NCBI GenBank assembly: GCA_030068075.1
Contig: JAINVK010000882.1
Coordinates: forward strand, 372,001-436,000
Direction: 5' to 3'
Source of the DNA: Paguma larvata
Taxonomy: Eukaryota; Chordata; Mammalia; Carnivora; Viverridae
DNA: 64,000 nucleotides
The notes under the pieces are model-generated. The model saw nothing but the letters and a program-made list of their open reading frames with translations, was not told where the DNA came from and made no database searches. How positions within the stretch are numbered: the stretch's first letter is position 1; every line of letters begins with the position of its first letter. Position numbers and translations under genes: made by a program. Shown here piece after piece: positions 46,800 through 58,525 of the stretch.

Positions 46800-48159
46800 T
46801 CAGGCGTGCAGACCCGGCCGTGCTGAGCAGGACATGTCACACGGACCCCACCCACCCCCGCCACCCAGCATCCCTCCTGCTCCCTCATTTTCCTGTCTCA
46901 GAATGCCCACAGCCGAGAAAGGTGCAGGGGACCAGCGAACCGCCCCATGCACGGCACCACCATGATGTTCTCTCAGACAGCCACCCGGAGCCTTTGAGGC
47001 AGGCGCCGCGATCGACCCAGTTTGCAGATGGGGAAACTGAGGCTCTGGAGAAGATGTGCAACAGAGGCACTCTGGCCCCCGGGTCCTCCATCCTCACGTG
47101 ACCGGGCTGCCCTCCTGGGGAAGGAGGCCCCGCCTGGTTCCGTGGGCGGGCACAGATACATGAGTCAGCACAAATGCTACCTGAGCTTGGCTTTAGCCTT
47201 TCTGATGGCTGGCCTGCCCGGGGCCTAGAGGTTGTTTTTGGGGTGGGGCTGGGTCGTGTCTCCTAGCGGGCAGGCAGCATTTCCGGGACCGAGGTCGACA
47301 TGGCCACAGGGCCGGTCCAAGGGCAGAATCGGGTGAGCCCCCCGGTCCCCACCTGCCCTGGGGTCAGATGGTGCTTCCGCAGGGCAGCCTGCTGGCCTGC
47401 GGCCCAATATCCATCCCTGCGCGGTCTGGGCCGGCCCTTCCCGGGTCCCCCGGCCCACGACAGAGCCCCTCAGGATGGCGGTGGAAACTGGGTGGGCATG
47501 GTGGGCTGCGGGGCCCTGGGCTGGAATGGCCGGGGCGTGGGGGCTTTCTAACGAGCTGCCTCTCAGCAAAGCAGGAGAGAATTCTGGACGGCCTGTGACA
47601 GCACAATAACCCCCTGTCACTCAGCGACGGGCTGAGGCCCCCAGCTCCTGCTGGGGCGTGGGCAGGGCCCCACCTCCTTCCTCCCGGGGCCCTGGAGCCG
47701 GTGGCTTCGAGGTTGGTGAGTGAGCTGGCCAGGGCTGCGGTCGGGCTCAGCCAGAGCGGGGGCCCAGTGAGGGGCTGGGGGTGGAGGTGGAGTCAACCCC
47801 AGGCTGACGTCAGGCTCAAGCTTCAGTTCTAGGCGGGGTCAGCCTGGGAGTCCTGGTGCAAGAGAGACCGTCCCCAGTGGCTGGACGAGAGGCTGCGTGC
47901 TCCGGCCCCGAACCCCTCTCGGAAACATCGCCGAGGCCCCCGCCTTCCATCTCTCGGGATTGGTCACAGGAAGTGGGTACTGGCTTCTTGGCTCCCCCTG
48001 GCACATGCTTGGGACACCCTTTTGCCCACGGAAACAGTAGCTGAAGAGGCCTGAGCCCCGGGCCTGCGTCCTGGGCCCTGCACTCCCAGCAGCGTGCCCC
48101 AGCCCGGCCCACCTGCAGTGGGCGTCCTGTCACCTTCTGGATGACCCTGGCAGGATGGC

Positions 48160-48290
48160 GTGGTGGAGAGGACGTGGAGTCTGCAGTCGGCTGGCTCTGA
48201 GCTTGGCATGGTCCCCCGCGGAGGAGAGCTCCCTCAAATCCCTGCTCCGCCCCCAGCCAACTGGGTAACCCTGGGCGACCAGAGACCCCA
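48160..48290 (+). mobile_element. MIR element
   Basis: TGGAGTCTGCAGTCGGCTGG, CTCAAATCCCTGCTCCGCC and CAACTGGGTAACCCTGGGCG match MIR blocks in order. Confidence 0.7.
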
Positions 48291-49410
48291 CCCTGCGCCT
48301 GCCGCTGGGCATTGTGAGCCTCTGGTGAGTTCACTCCAGCAGGGGGCGCTGAGCCAGGCGGCTGGCATGCATGAGCAGTCGGGCGGCTGAGGGGTTATGA
48401 AGACTTCATTTTCGGGATGCCCCGGAGAAAGCAAAAGACCCCCTACTTTCAGGCACAATGGAGGGCCTCCTGGAGGCACATTCTAAGAACCCGTCCCGGG
48501 GAAGCCTGGATGCGGCCGCCGGAGGGGCAGGGCACAGGGCGCGGCCCTGAGCCCAGCCAGGGTCCTGTCGCAGTGGCCATGGCCCACGTCCAGCCAGCAG
48601 CAGGAGAGAGGACTCACCCCAGGGACGGGACCCGCCTGCAGCTCGGGGTGCTGTCCCTGCTCTCCCGTCGGCTTCTCCTGTGGTCGGGACGAGAGGCAGA
48701 AGACACACGTCTCAGGCCACACAGCCCACAGCGCCCCAGATCCAGCCTTTGGCCCAGACCGGCGGCGTACCTCCGCGAACCTCTGTGGCCGGGTCCCCCT
48801 GCCGGTGGCACCGTGGCCGCCATCCAGCTCTGCCGAATCCTCCTGGCAGGGAATCCCAGCCCTGCCTGGGCCTGCCTGCTGGCCGGCGCGGCCAGGATGC
48901 TGTGGGTCCCACCTCTGTGTTCCTTTCCGATGGCGGTGTCACAGAGGGCTGACCCGGGGTGGCACGGGGGAGCCTGGGTGGGAAGGGGAGGGGAAGGCAG
49001 GTCCTTCCAGAAGAGCTTCAGGGCATGAGTGTGTGGACGTGCCGGGGTACACCGGGCCCGCGGACAGCTTCTGCTAAAACCAGGGGTGGCGGGACTGGGG
49101 ATGCTGCGGCTTCACCGGGGGGTGACCACGTTGTCCCCCCCACACACCACCCTCACACCACCTTTACAGGCTGGACAACCTCGGAGATGCCCAGAGACAG
49201 CTCAGCAAAGCCCCCTGCTGCCCCGCCAGTGGACCCCACCGTCACTGCGGCCACGTGCCCCCCCAGGCCCTCAGGCCCCCACATCGCTCCCCCGGCGGCC
49301 TCCCGACTTTCCAGCCCCGCTTCCTAAGGGGCAGAGGGAGGGTCCCTCTGAGCAGAAACGGGTACTAAGCAGTTTCCCTCTCAGGAAGCAGCTGCGTTAT
49401 AAATTCGATG

Positions 49411-49620
49411 GGGGGGGCCTGGGGGGCCTGGGGGGCTCCGTCAGTTAAGTGCTCAACTCCTGACTTCGGCTCAGGCCATGATCTCACAGTTCGTGGGTTT
49501 GAGCCCCACATCGGGCTCTGTGCTGACAGCGTTAAGCCTGCTTAGGATTCTGTCTCTCCTTCTCTCTCTGCCTCTCCCCCGCTCTCTCTCTCTCTCTCAA
49601 AATACATAAACGTAAATACA
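49411..49620 (+). mobile_element. Carnivore SINE, degenerate head
   Basis: The head has an extra GGGGGGCCT unit. The rest is typical: AGTTAAGTGCTCAACTCCTG, GGGCTCTGTGCTGACAG, a CT-rich segment, then AATACATAAACGTAAATACA. Confidence 0.9.
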
Positions 49621-51352
49621 TACATACGCGTGACGGAGCAGTCGGCTTCAGCGCCCTAGAGTTGATGAAAGCGAGTCATTAACAAATGTGCGTGCACGTG
49701 AAATTAGCTCCTGCTTGGTCGTCGCTCCGTGAGCTTCCTCCCCGACCCCCGACCCCAACCCCCTCGGGGGCGCCACACCCCTCCACAGACCTGGTTCACC
49801 CGCCGGGCTGGAAGCTCCAAATCAGGAGACACGCGAGCCCCCAGGGCCTCTCCCTGCCCAGGACCCTCCGTGGACTCTGGCCCGCGTGGGCACGTGCCAC
49901 CCTGGCGCCCTCGCCCCTGCTGGGGGGCCACGAGCGGCAGTGTGGGCACCAGGTACCACAAGGCCCTGGGCAGAGGCCACAGCCACAGTCTGGGTGGGGG
50001 GCACGCTCCACACGGATCAGGCCCCAGCATCTCGGCTGACCCTGAGCCAAGATGTAGGCCCCGCTGGAGGTTTGGACCCCGAGGCTTCCCCGACTGCCGC
50101 GTGCCCCCCACCCCGTCCCGACCACCCCCTGCCTCCTCCCTGGCTCACACCTACCAATGCCACTCTCCCTGAGCGAGGTCCCCTCACCCCTGCTCTGTCT
50201 TGGTCCCCACTCTGCTGCCTTCTCCAGGGGACCGGGGACCGCCTGGGGGGGGCAGTGCAAGAGTGATCTTGTATGCAAATGCTCGTGGCCATAAGAACCC
50301 TCAGCGTGGCAGGGCCCTGTGTGAGCAAGTGTCCCACCCCTTGCTGGGGCTGGGAGGGGAGCAGGGGGGTCTCACCTGCCCACAGCACCCGCGGCCCACT
50401 GTCCCGTGCAGACCACGATATGGCTCTGGCCCAGGCCCCTGACGTGCTGTTTCCGCAGCCTGGCTGGGTTGGAGAGGTTGGGGGAGGGGGTCGGGGGCCG
50501 GGGGTGTCAGCATGGGGGGGGCCTCGTGGGGTGGGTGGCAGCAGCTGGGCTCTGTCAGCCTCACTGCCCACTCCTCTCCAGCTTGTCCCCAGGGAAACAA
50601 GCCCAAAGCAGACCGAGCGGGCTCAGGGACAAAGCCAGTGGACCATGAAGGAGAAAGGCCCGTGGCGCCCACAGCCCCTGGGCCCCGGGTTTGAGACTAC
50701 AGAGGTCCCGCCGGCAATAGTAGCCGGCACCGGCCTGGGCTCAGGCATGGCGCCCTACAGCCGCCTGCTCAGACCCGGCCCCGGGGAAGCAGTGGTCCCA
50801 GCAGGGAACACACCCGAACTGGCCCTGTACCCTGATTAGAGTCTCCAGCTGCACCAGGCCCTGCCCAGAAGCCGCCGAGCAGGGGCCCAGAGAGGGTGGG
50901 GCGCAGGGCCTCAGGGGTCCGGACGGAAGCGCTTTGGAGGCTGACCCAGGCTGGGGTCACGTCTGGAGAAGTGAGGTGCAGGCAACAAGGGCATCTGCTG
51001 CACAAAAGCACACCCCTCCCTCCCCCTGCCCCACCCATCACACCCCGGACACCGACACGCAGCACACGGCGCGCCGCCTGGGTCCGAAGAGCAGGCAGAA
51101 CGGCCTGGGCTGCCAGAAGCTTTCTCCGCGAGGGAGTCTGGCCTGGGCGGTGTCCCCCAGCCTCCCACTGTCTCGGCTGCAGCAGCCACAGCGTCTCTAC
51201 CAGCTGCTCCCCAGGGGAGAGTGCCGGGCCCCCGGGGTGGCAGATGAGAGGGCAGGAACGAGGAAACACAAGGCCCACGACAACGGGGAGACGGTCGGAG
51301 GATGGGAGGAGGGCGCCAGCGGGAAGGCCAGACGCAAGCGCCGCGGACGCAG

Positions 51353-51392
51353 GGACACAGACACACGGACACACGGACACATGGACACATGG
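51353..51392 (+). repeat. Short tandem GGACACAC/GGACACAT array
   Basis: About five 8-bp units with A/C/T variation at the last positions. Confidence 0.8.
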
Positions 51393-54300
51393 CCAGGCAG
51401 TGAGCGGCGGGCTCTGCAGGCGGAGGTGGCCCCGTGTGCGAAGGAGATGAAACAAAGGCGAGGCTGCCGTACCCCCACGACCTCTCGGCTACACAACCCA
51501 GAAACCATTTAACCCGCCGCCCATGGCACCGCCGTCCACTCTCGCCGAGCGAGACTCACAGCCATACCCACAGAGAGGTCGGCAGGGAGCCCACCCCCCC
51601 CAGCCCCAGGCCCGGCCACCTCCTTGTCCCCGCCCCACACCCCCACCCTCAGGCCCGCTTGGTCTCCTCCAAGGCCAGAGTCAGCACGGCCAGCACCCAG
51701 CTGCAGAGAGCAACGTCTCCTGAGCCGGGGACCGCCTGGGGCACCCTGCCAGGGGCTGGGCCCTGTCCCCAGCGTGTTCCCCAGGCGACCCGGGGCTCCT
51801 CCCTACAACTCACGAGCAAGGCGTTGTCACCTTGCCCACTGTCACAACACAGAGCGGAGACCTGCCCTTGGCACCACCTCCCGCAAACAGGGAGGGAGCA
51901 GAGAGACCAGCGACCCCAGAGAAGGAGCCTGTGGACGCAGACACCCCCCCGCCCCAGGGGATGACAACCATCCTTAAACGGCTCAGAATAGTCACCTGGC
52001 TTTTGGGGGCCACGGCTGTGGGGCCCCTGCCTGCCAACTCAACCTGTAACACCCACTCCCTGACGGGGGCCTTCCAGTGGGACGGGACAGCCTGAGGGGC
52101 CCAGACCCTTTGCCCCAGGAGTTAGCTGGGCAGGATCCATGTTGAGCTGGCCTCGTTGTCCAATAACGGACTCACCAGGTGGGACCAAACGCAGAACCAC
52201 CATCAGCCCCACTCGGGGGCCGACGGAGCATTTATTCCTATTGTACAGATGAGGAAACTGAGGACAGTTCATTAGGTGAGAGTCTGGTGCTGGTCTTACA
52301 GCCGCGCCGGAGCCCAGAGGCAGGGCGGCCCAGTGGGGAGGGCTGGTGGGCGTCACACTCCCAGGGGCAGCCTGACTTTGCCCCTGAGGAGGCCCCAAGC
52401 CCTGAGAGGGAGCCCCCACACGAGAAGACCCCTCCCCAGGAAAGCAGGACAGAAGAATGATGGCTACCCGGTGCCCAGCCACGTCCACTCGAGGAGGAAA
52501 GGCCGACACCCTCCCCAACCTGCCTGTGCCCCCACCCAGGCTCCCCCAAGTGCCTGGGGTAGACCGGGCGCGGCTCAGGCAGAGCCCCCCGGGGTACTCA
52601 CCAGCTGAAAGGCCCCAGGCTTCCCTGTCTGTGGGAAGGTGCCTGGCAGCAGCCGTGGCTCCTAGGCCGGCCGCCAGCAGAGCTCGGGCACCCGGGCACC
52701 CGCACCTCCAGGTGTGCAGGAGGTCCAGCAGGAGGCCGGGAGGCCCGCCCTGATGTTGCCAGAGAAACCCGAGCTTCCGTCTCTGCAGACTCCTCCTCCA
52801 GGCTGGCTTCCTGGAGCCCCGAGGGAGCGCCGGGAGCCTCCCCGGCACATCTGGCCCACTCGGGCAGGGGACACACACCTGGGGCACTCCTCCTCGCCGG
52901 GCCCCGAGGCAGTGGAGGCAGAGCAGGAGGCAGGTCTGCACTGGCAGGAAGGCGGGCGTCTCCAGGGCCGTCCAGAGCCGTCCCCTCTGGGCCCTCCCCC
53001 CCCCCCCCCGCTTTCTCGCTGCCCCCCAGGGACCTCCAGCAGCCACCGGGTCTCCGGCAGCCAGGAGCCGGGGAGCCAGAGGCCAACAGGGTCACCCCAG
53101 CCCTTCTGAAGCACGGTGTCAGGAGGACACCTGAGGCGGCTCACAGCTTCGTGTGGAGAGTAGCACTCAGGGCTTCCCGACAGTGGGCAGGGGCCCGGCA
53201 GGCGGAGATGGGGGGTCCGGTTACCAAACTCAAAACCCACAAGGTCTCCTGCCTCCTTGGAGTTGGCGTGGCAGCCATGGCAACCGAGGGGCAGGAGGGT
53301 CTTGAGGGGCCGGGGCAGCGCCTGGAGCCGCGTGTGGGTTCCCGAGGTCTCGGTCATCTGGCTAAGATCCGTGCACTCGCCCAAGGTCCTTTTTCAACTC
53401 TAGGTCCTGGTCAATGTGTGCAGCCCTCACCCCTGCCCAGCTCCAAACTCGCACCTGCAGGGGTCTGGGGAGCCTAGGAGTCCTGGGGGGCGGGCGGCCT
53501 GCCCGATGAAGGTCCAGGGTCCTCCCCCAAGTGCAGCTTAGGTCAGCCGAGGGGGACGATGCAGCAGGGGGTGCCTTCTGTCATGGCCAGGGGAGCCCTT
53601 CCCCCAGGGAGGTCCTGGAGGTGGGTCCCCGAGTGTTCCTGTCCCTGCCACCACCCTACCCCCAGAAGGTAAGTCTTTCCTGCTCCACCCCCAAAACAAA
53701 CTCAAGTAAAAGTATCTTGCCAGGAGATTCCTCTTGGTGTTCGAGAAATTGGAATTTGGAGGCAGAGAAACTTGAAACAGCCTGGTCTCTTAAATACTCA
53801 GGGGTACGCCTGCCGCCTGGAAGTGGCGTGGAGGCGGCAGCCCCTCGGTCCCTGGGGAGTTGCTCGGCGCTGTCCTAAGACAGCCAGGTGCCTGGTGAGG
53901 CCACCTTGGACCAGAGCTGGGCCTGCCAGTTCAGACCACGCTGGAGGTGTCTGTATCCCGAGGCCAGAGGGTGGAGACAGGTATGACCCCGCAGGCGTGA
54001 GCTGGAGCTCGGCACACCGGCTGGGCTGCCTCAGCCGCTACGAGCCCACGGGCGTCCGGCTCTGAGGTTTCAGAGTTTTGTTACACAGCCCGAGCTGACT
54101 AAGACACGTGTTTGGGCGCAATGTGGCGGCACTGCCATCAGGAGCTGAGCGTGGCCGGGCCGCTCACACAGCCCGGTAAGAGGGAGGGGGGAACATCCCG
54201 AACTCAGCGCAGGCAGAGTCGTGCTTGAGCAGGTGGTCTGGACCCCGGGGCGCATCCACTGCGCGCCCCACTCAGCCTGGCCCTCGGGCCGCAGGGGGGA

Positions 54301-55534
54301 TCTGGCACCGCCGGCTGCAGGGGTAGGGCGCGCTGAGCTCGGTGCCCGGGCGGGCTGCTGGGGGCGAGCAGATGTAGCTACTGACTGAGAGTCGCTCTCA
54401 GTCCAGGGGGACAGAGCTGGAAGGCGTCCCGGGAGAAAAGCTTTGCGCTCCGTTCCCCCGTTGTGTGGGAGGAGAAATGGCCTGAGGGGTGGGGGCAAGT
54501 GGCCTCTGGCTGATTAGGGACCTCATAAGGAAAGGAGTGGACCGTGCAGGGAAGGAGGCCCATGGTGTGGGCACGAACCGCGAAGCGCCTCATGGGCAGT
54601 GCCCAAGGTGGAGGCCACGTGTGGGCCTGGTGGCGTGAGCTCTTAGGGACCAAGGTCTGTCAAGCTACCCCCGCCTCCAAATGCCCCACCTGCCAGCAAC
54701 AGAGGCGGCCCTGAGCCCCAGAGCTAGGACAGCCAGGGGGCGCTCCTGGGCCTCTTTATTCTGGAAGGGCCGTGGCTCCTCCTCACAGGAGTGCGTTCAG
54801 GGCACAGTTGGCCTGTGCTGTCTGCGAGGCCTCAGCCGGCGGCACCCCCTGGGGTTGTAGGAACATCTGAGCCTCCGGCACGGGGTCCCCCACGACACTG
54901 TGTCACACTCGGGACCCACTTCATCAGAGCAGATGCGGAGTGGCAATGTCCACGGGCTGCCACCTGCCACGGCAAAGGGGGGCATGGCCGCAAGCGTCAC
55001 CCGGACAACGCCCTGCAAGAACGCACCTCGCCCGAGACCTCCTCGCAGGGCTGTGTCTCCCGCAGGAAGAGCACCCGGGCCTGGGGACCGAGGGGTGCAA
55101 GCAAGGCGTCACTCAGCCAGAGCCCCGCAGGGCTCTCCCCTCCTTCTGATGGACGCTGGTCCCCAATGCGCATTGTGCACCCCAAACTCTGCCCTGGCGT
55201 CCGCTTCCGGAGAGCCAGACCTATGACAAGGGGGGGCCAAGAGCAAACCGGTCGCTCTGAGGGAGGGGTGGGCTGTGGACCCCAAACGTGTAGGGCCGGC
55301 CAGACCCTGAGAAGGTGCCTCCGCTCTCCCGCTTGGGGGCGGAGGCGGAAGGAAGGGGGTCTGGAAGCACCCTCAGTCCCTGGAGTTCTGCCTCGGCAGG
55401 GTGGGGGCCCCTCAGTCCAGACCTGCAGCTGGGGGCCAGGGGCGCCTGCAGAGTTCAGTCCCTGTTCTCCGTGGCACCTGAGGGCCGGCCCCCAGCCGTT
55501 TCCCTCCCCCCTCCTGTCCTCTTTGTCTTTACGA

Positions 55535-55690
55535 GCTTATAACTTGAAAAGCAAACAAAGAAACTCATCGCTGTCATTTTAACGGGGCTTCCAAGGAGAT
55601 CAAAAGTGAACGCAAGCATCGGTTTGTCCCCAGCGGGTCCTTTTCCTAATTTCCCCATCAGCCTGGCTCTGAGCTTTGATCGGTCGTGCA
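55535..55690. promoter_or_regulatory. Low-GC patch with TCF/LEF-like motifs
   Basis: AACAAAG (55554-55560), GATCAAAAG (55598-55606) and CTTTGATC (55674-55681) cluster within 130 bp. There is also a FOX-like GCAAACA. The regulatory role is inferred. Confidence 0.35.
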
Positions 55691-58424
55691 GGGAGAGGGA
55701 GGGGCCCTGGAGGCCTGGGGTCCTGTGTCTCTCCTTCCTTCCGGCTGCTTCCCTTCTCTGCTCCTCCGTGCCAGACGCTCAGGAAATGTCCGGGCTCCCA
55801 GCCTGGGTGGTTTGCAGTTTGGAGAATCAGAGTGGTAGGTTTCCAGGTGCTTTTCTGACGGGGGACTCCCTAGGGCCCCCCGGACTCCTGCCGTGCTGCC
55901 CGAGTCTGCTGCCCCCTGCACTTCGATCATCGGCCCTAGGTTATCAGGGCCACAGAGGCGGGGCCCCCGAGCCAAGGGGAATCTGCAAAACCTTGCACAG
56001 GACCCCAGGGCTCAGCGTCTCCCACAGACCTGACCACACGATTTGGGAATTAGGGAACAGACTTCTGGGAGGAATCGAGCAGTGAAAACAACCCCACCCT
56101 GAGGCCACAGAGGGCTGGGGGAGCAGGCCTCCAGGCTGAGTTTCCCCTAGGAGCAGAGCGGGGTTTCCATGGCAACCATAGCTGCTGTGGGGGGAACTGC
56201 TGGGCAGAGACTCGGAAAGGACCCCATGTGGGGGCCGGCAGGAGGCGTGGTCCCCTCTCCCGCTTTCCTGGGCTTCCCCACTGCTGCTGGACGGATGACG
56301 GAGGAGGCCCAGGAGCCCCGCTGAGACAGGCAGCTCGCAGCAAGCCCAGGTACTGGTCTCGCCGGCCCAGGGAAGGGTGCTTTGCGCTTCCTGAGCTCGC
56401 CGGTGACAGTTGCCCCGGGTCCCACCGTGCTCTGGAGAGCTGGCTGCCTCTCGCTCTGCCCCAAGTCCCGTGCCCTCCACGGGTTCCCGCCACTGCTTCC
56501 CCGTGCCGGGTAAACCTGGGGGGGCGCACCTCCCGCTGCCCTCCCTGAACCCCAGCCTCACGGTGAAGTGGCTACGGGTCCCCCAAGCACCCCTCCATTC
56601 TCCCCCCCACCCCGTGCTGCTGTGCACCCCTGCCACCCCGGCCCCCGGCCTCTCCGGCCAGTCTGGCTGCCCACAGCAGGCGTGGGGTGTGCGAGGGAGG
56701 GGAAAGGGCAGAAACTGAGGTCCTTCTTCCTGGAGGCCTGGCAGGAGGCGGGGCCTTCAGGGAGTCTGGCGTTGGCAGAGAGGCAGGTGTGAGCGTGCGC
56801 GGGGGTCTATGGAGACCGGGCTTCCTCCTGGCTCTGCGACCACACCCCGGGTGCGGCAGGAGGCACTCGGGCGGTGGGCACCCAGCACTCGGGGATGGGG
56901 GCCCGAGGGGATGGGAAAGGGGAGGGAGGTGGGTACCAAGGGTGGGGGCCCCTCCTGTCAGCCCCGGCCCTGGGGACTTCTCCCTTCCCACCGATTTTCC
57001 AGGTCCCCAGCTAGCAGGCCAGCCCCGTCCCTCGGGCTGGTGGCCTCCGAGAGACCAGCACTGGTCTTGCTGTCAAATGGAGCACCCGTGCCAGGGGGGC
57101 AGGCGAACCCCCGGCTCACGGGTCCCGCGCACGAGGGCTGCGCCCGAGGAGGTCCCCGCGTCTGCCCAGACCTCCGGGCCAGGAAGCCTGAGCAGCTCAG
57201 CCCCAGGAGGTTGGAGGAGGTCGCGCAGGAGCAAGTTCACGGTGACAGCTGTCCCCTGCACGTGTATGACAATGGGCTCTAGGCCTACGCCAGGGGCTCC
57301 ACTGGCAGGACTTTCTTCCCCAGGCTTCCGTCGGACAGAGAGAGGCCCAGGGATGGGCCCGGGCCGGCTCCCCAGCGTGTCCCCTGCTCTAGCCGGTGCA
57401 TCTGCATGGCTCCGCAGTGTCCCAAGCTCCACGCTGTCCCCACATTCTAGACAGAGTCCCGCGGAGAGGGGTTTTCTCAAAGACCCGTGAGTGTGTGTGC
57501 AGCGCTGGGCTCCTTGACCCCCGGGGGCACGGGCTCTAGCGCCTTCTGCCGGACAGGACGGCGGGGAGAGGAGGGTGCGGTGGAGTGTCCCCCAGCGAGG
57601 GCCCGGGTGAGCGTCACACAGCCCCAGCCCGTGGTGCCATGAGAACCTTTCTGCAAGGCCCGGTAGTGCTCACGATATAACGCGACGTGGCCACGAGGCC
57701 ACAAAACCAGGCGAGCAACCACTGCAAGTAAATACTGGGACGCGGGTGAGAGGGGTGAGTGGGGTCCCCAGAAGACACCCACCTACAGTGGAAAGTGTGT
57801 CCCTATTTGGGAAGGAGGGTCTGTGCGGATGCCATTAAGTTAAGGACCTCAGGAAGAGACCGTCCCGGACTAGGCGGGTCCTGCGTCCGTCGGCCAGTCC
57901 CTCCAGAGGACAAGGAGAGGGGCCTGCTGAGGACTGAGCGGAGGCGGAGGGGGGTGGCCGCCAGCGGAGGGGCGCCTGGAGCCCCAGGAGCCGAGAGAGG
58001 CAGGGAGGGCCCTCCCCTCAAGCCTCGGGAGGAAGTGAGGTCGTACAGCGGCCCCGGGGGCGACACGGAGGCCTTCACCCCATCTCGGCGGTCTGATAGG
58101 TGCCTCATTCACCGCTCCACACTCCAAGGGTCAGGGAGCTTGGCCAAGGTCAGCCGGCATGGGGGGGGGGCGGATATAAACGCAAGCAAGTGGCTTTTAT
58201 CCCCAGTGACGCTCCCGGAAAGGGGAGCCGTGGGCAGAGAGCCCCTAAAAGGAAAAAGTCCACTGCGTTTTCTGTTTGCCACGTGGGGTGGGCTTCCTCA
58301 GATTTACGTGGGGCCGGAGATTTGCTTTCCTAATTCTGTCCGGACTCAGGCTCATGTGAAGACGCCCCCACCCACCGCCATGGAAACCCAGAGCCCCAAA
58401 CTCTCCCCTGAAAGGGTCGGCACC

Positions 58425-58525
58425 TCCTCTCTCTCTATCTTCCTGCCTCTGTCTCTGTGTCTCTGCGTGTCTCTCTCTCTTTGCCTCCCTCTCTCTCTGT
58501 GTCTCTGTCTGCCTTTCTCCCGCTC
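58425..58525 (+). repeat. CT-rich low-complexity tract
   Basis: Repeated CTCT and TGTCTCTG units are present. It resembles the CT-rich part of the carnivore SINE, but no SINE head was found. Confidence 0.75.

Noticed and set aside
51353..51392. Possible CRISPR-like or structured array
   Set aside because: The units are 8 bp with no spacers. It is a simple tandem repeat in a mammalian genome.
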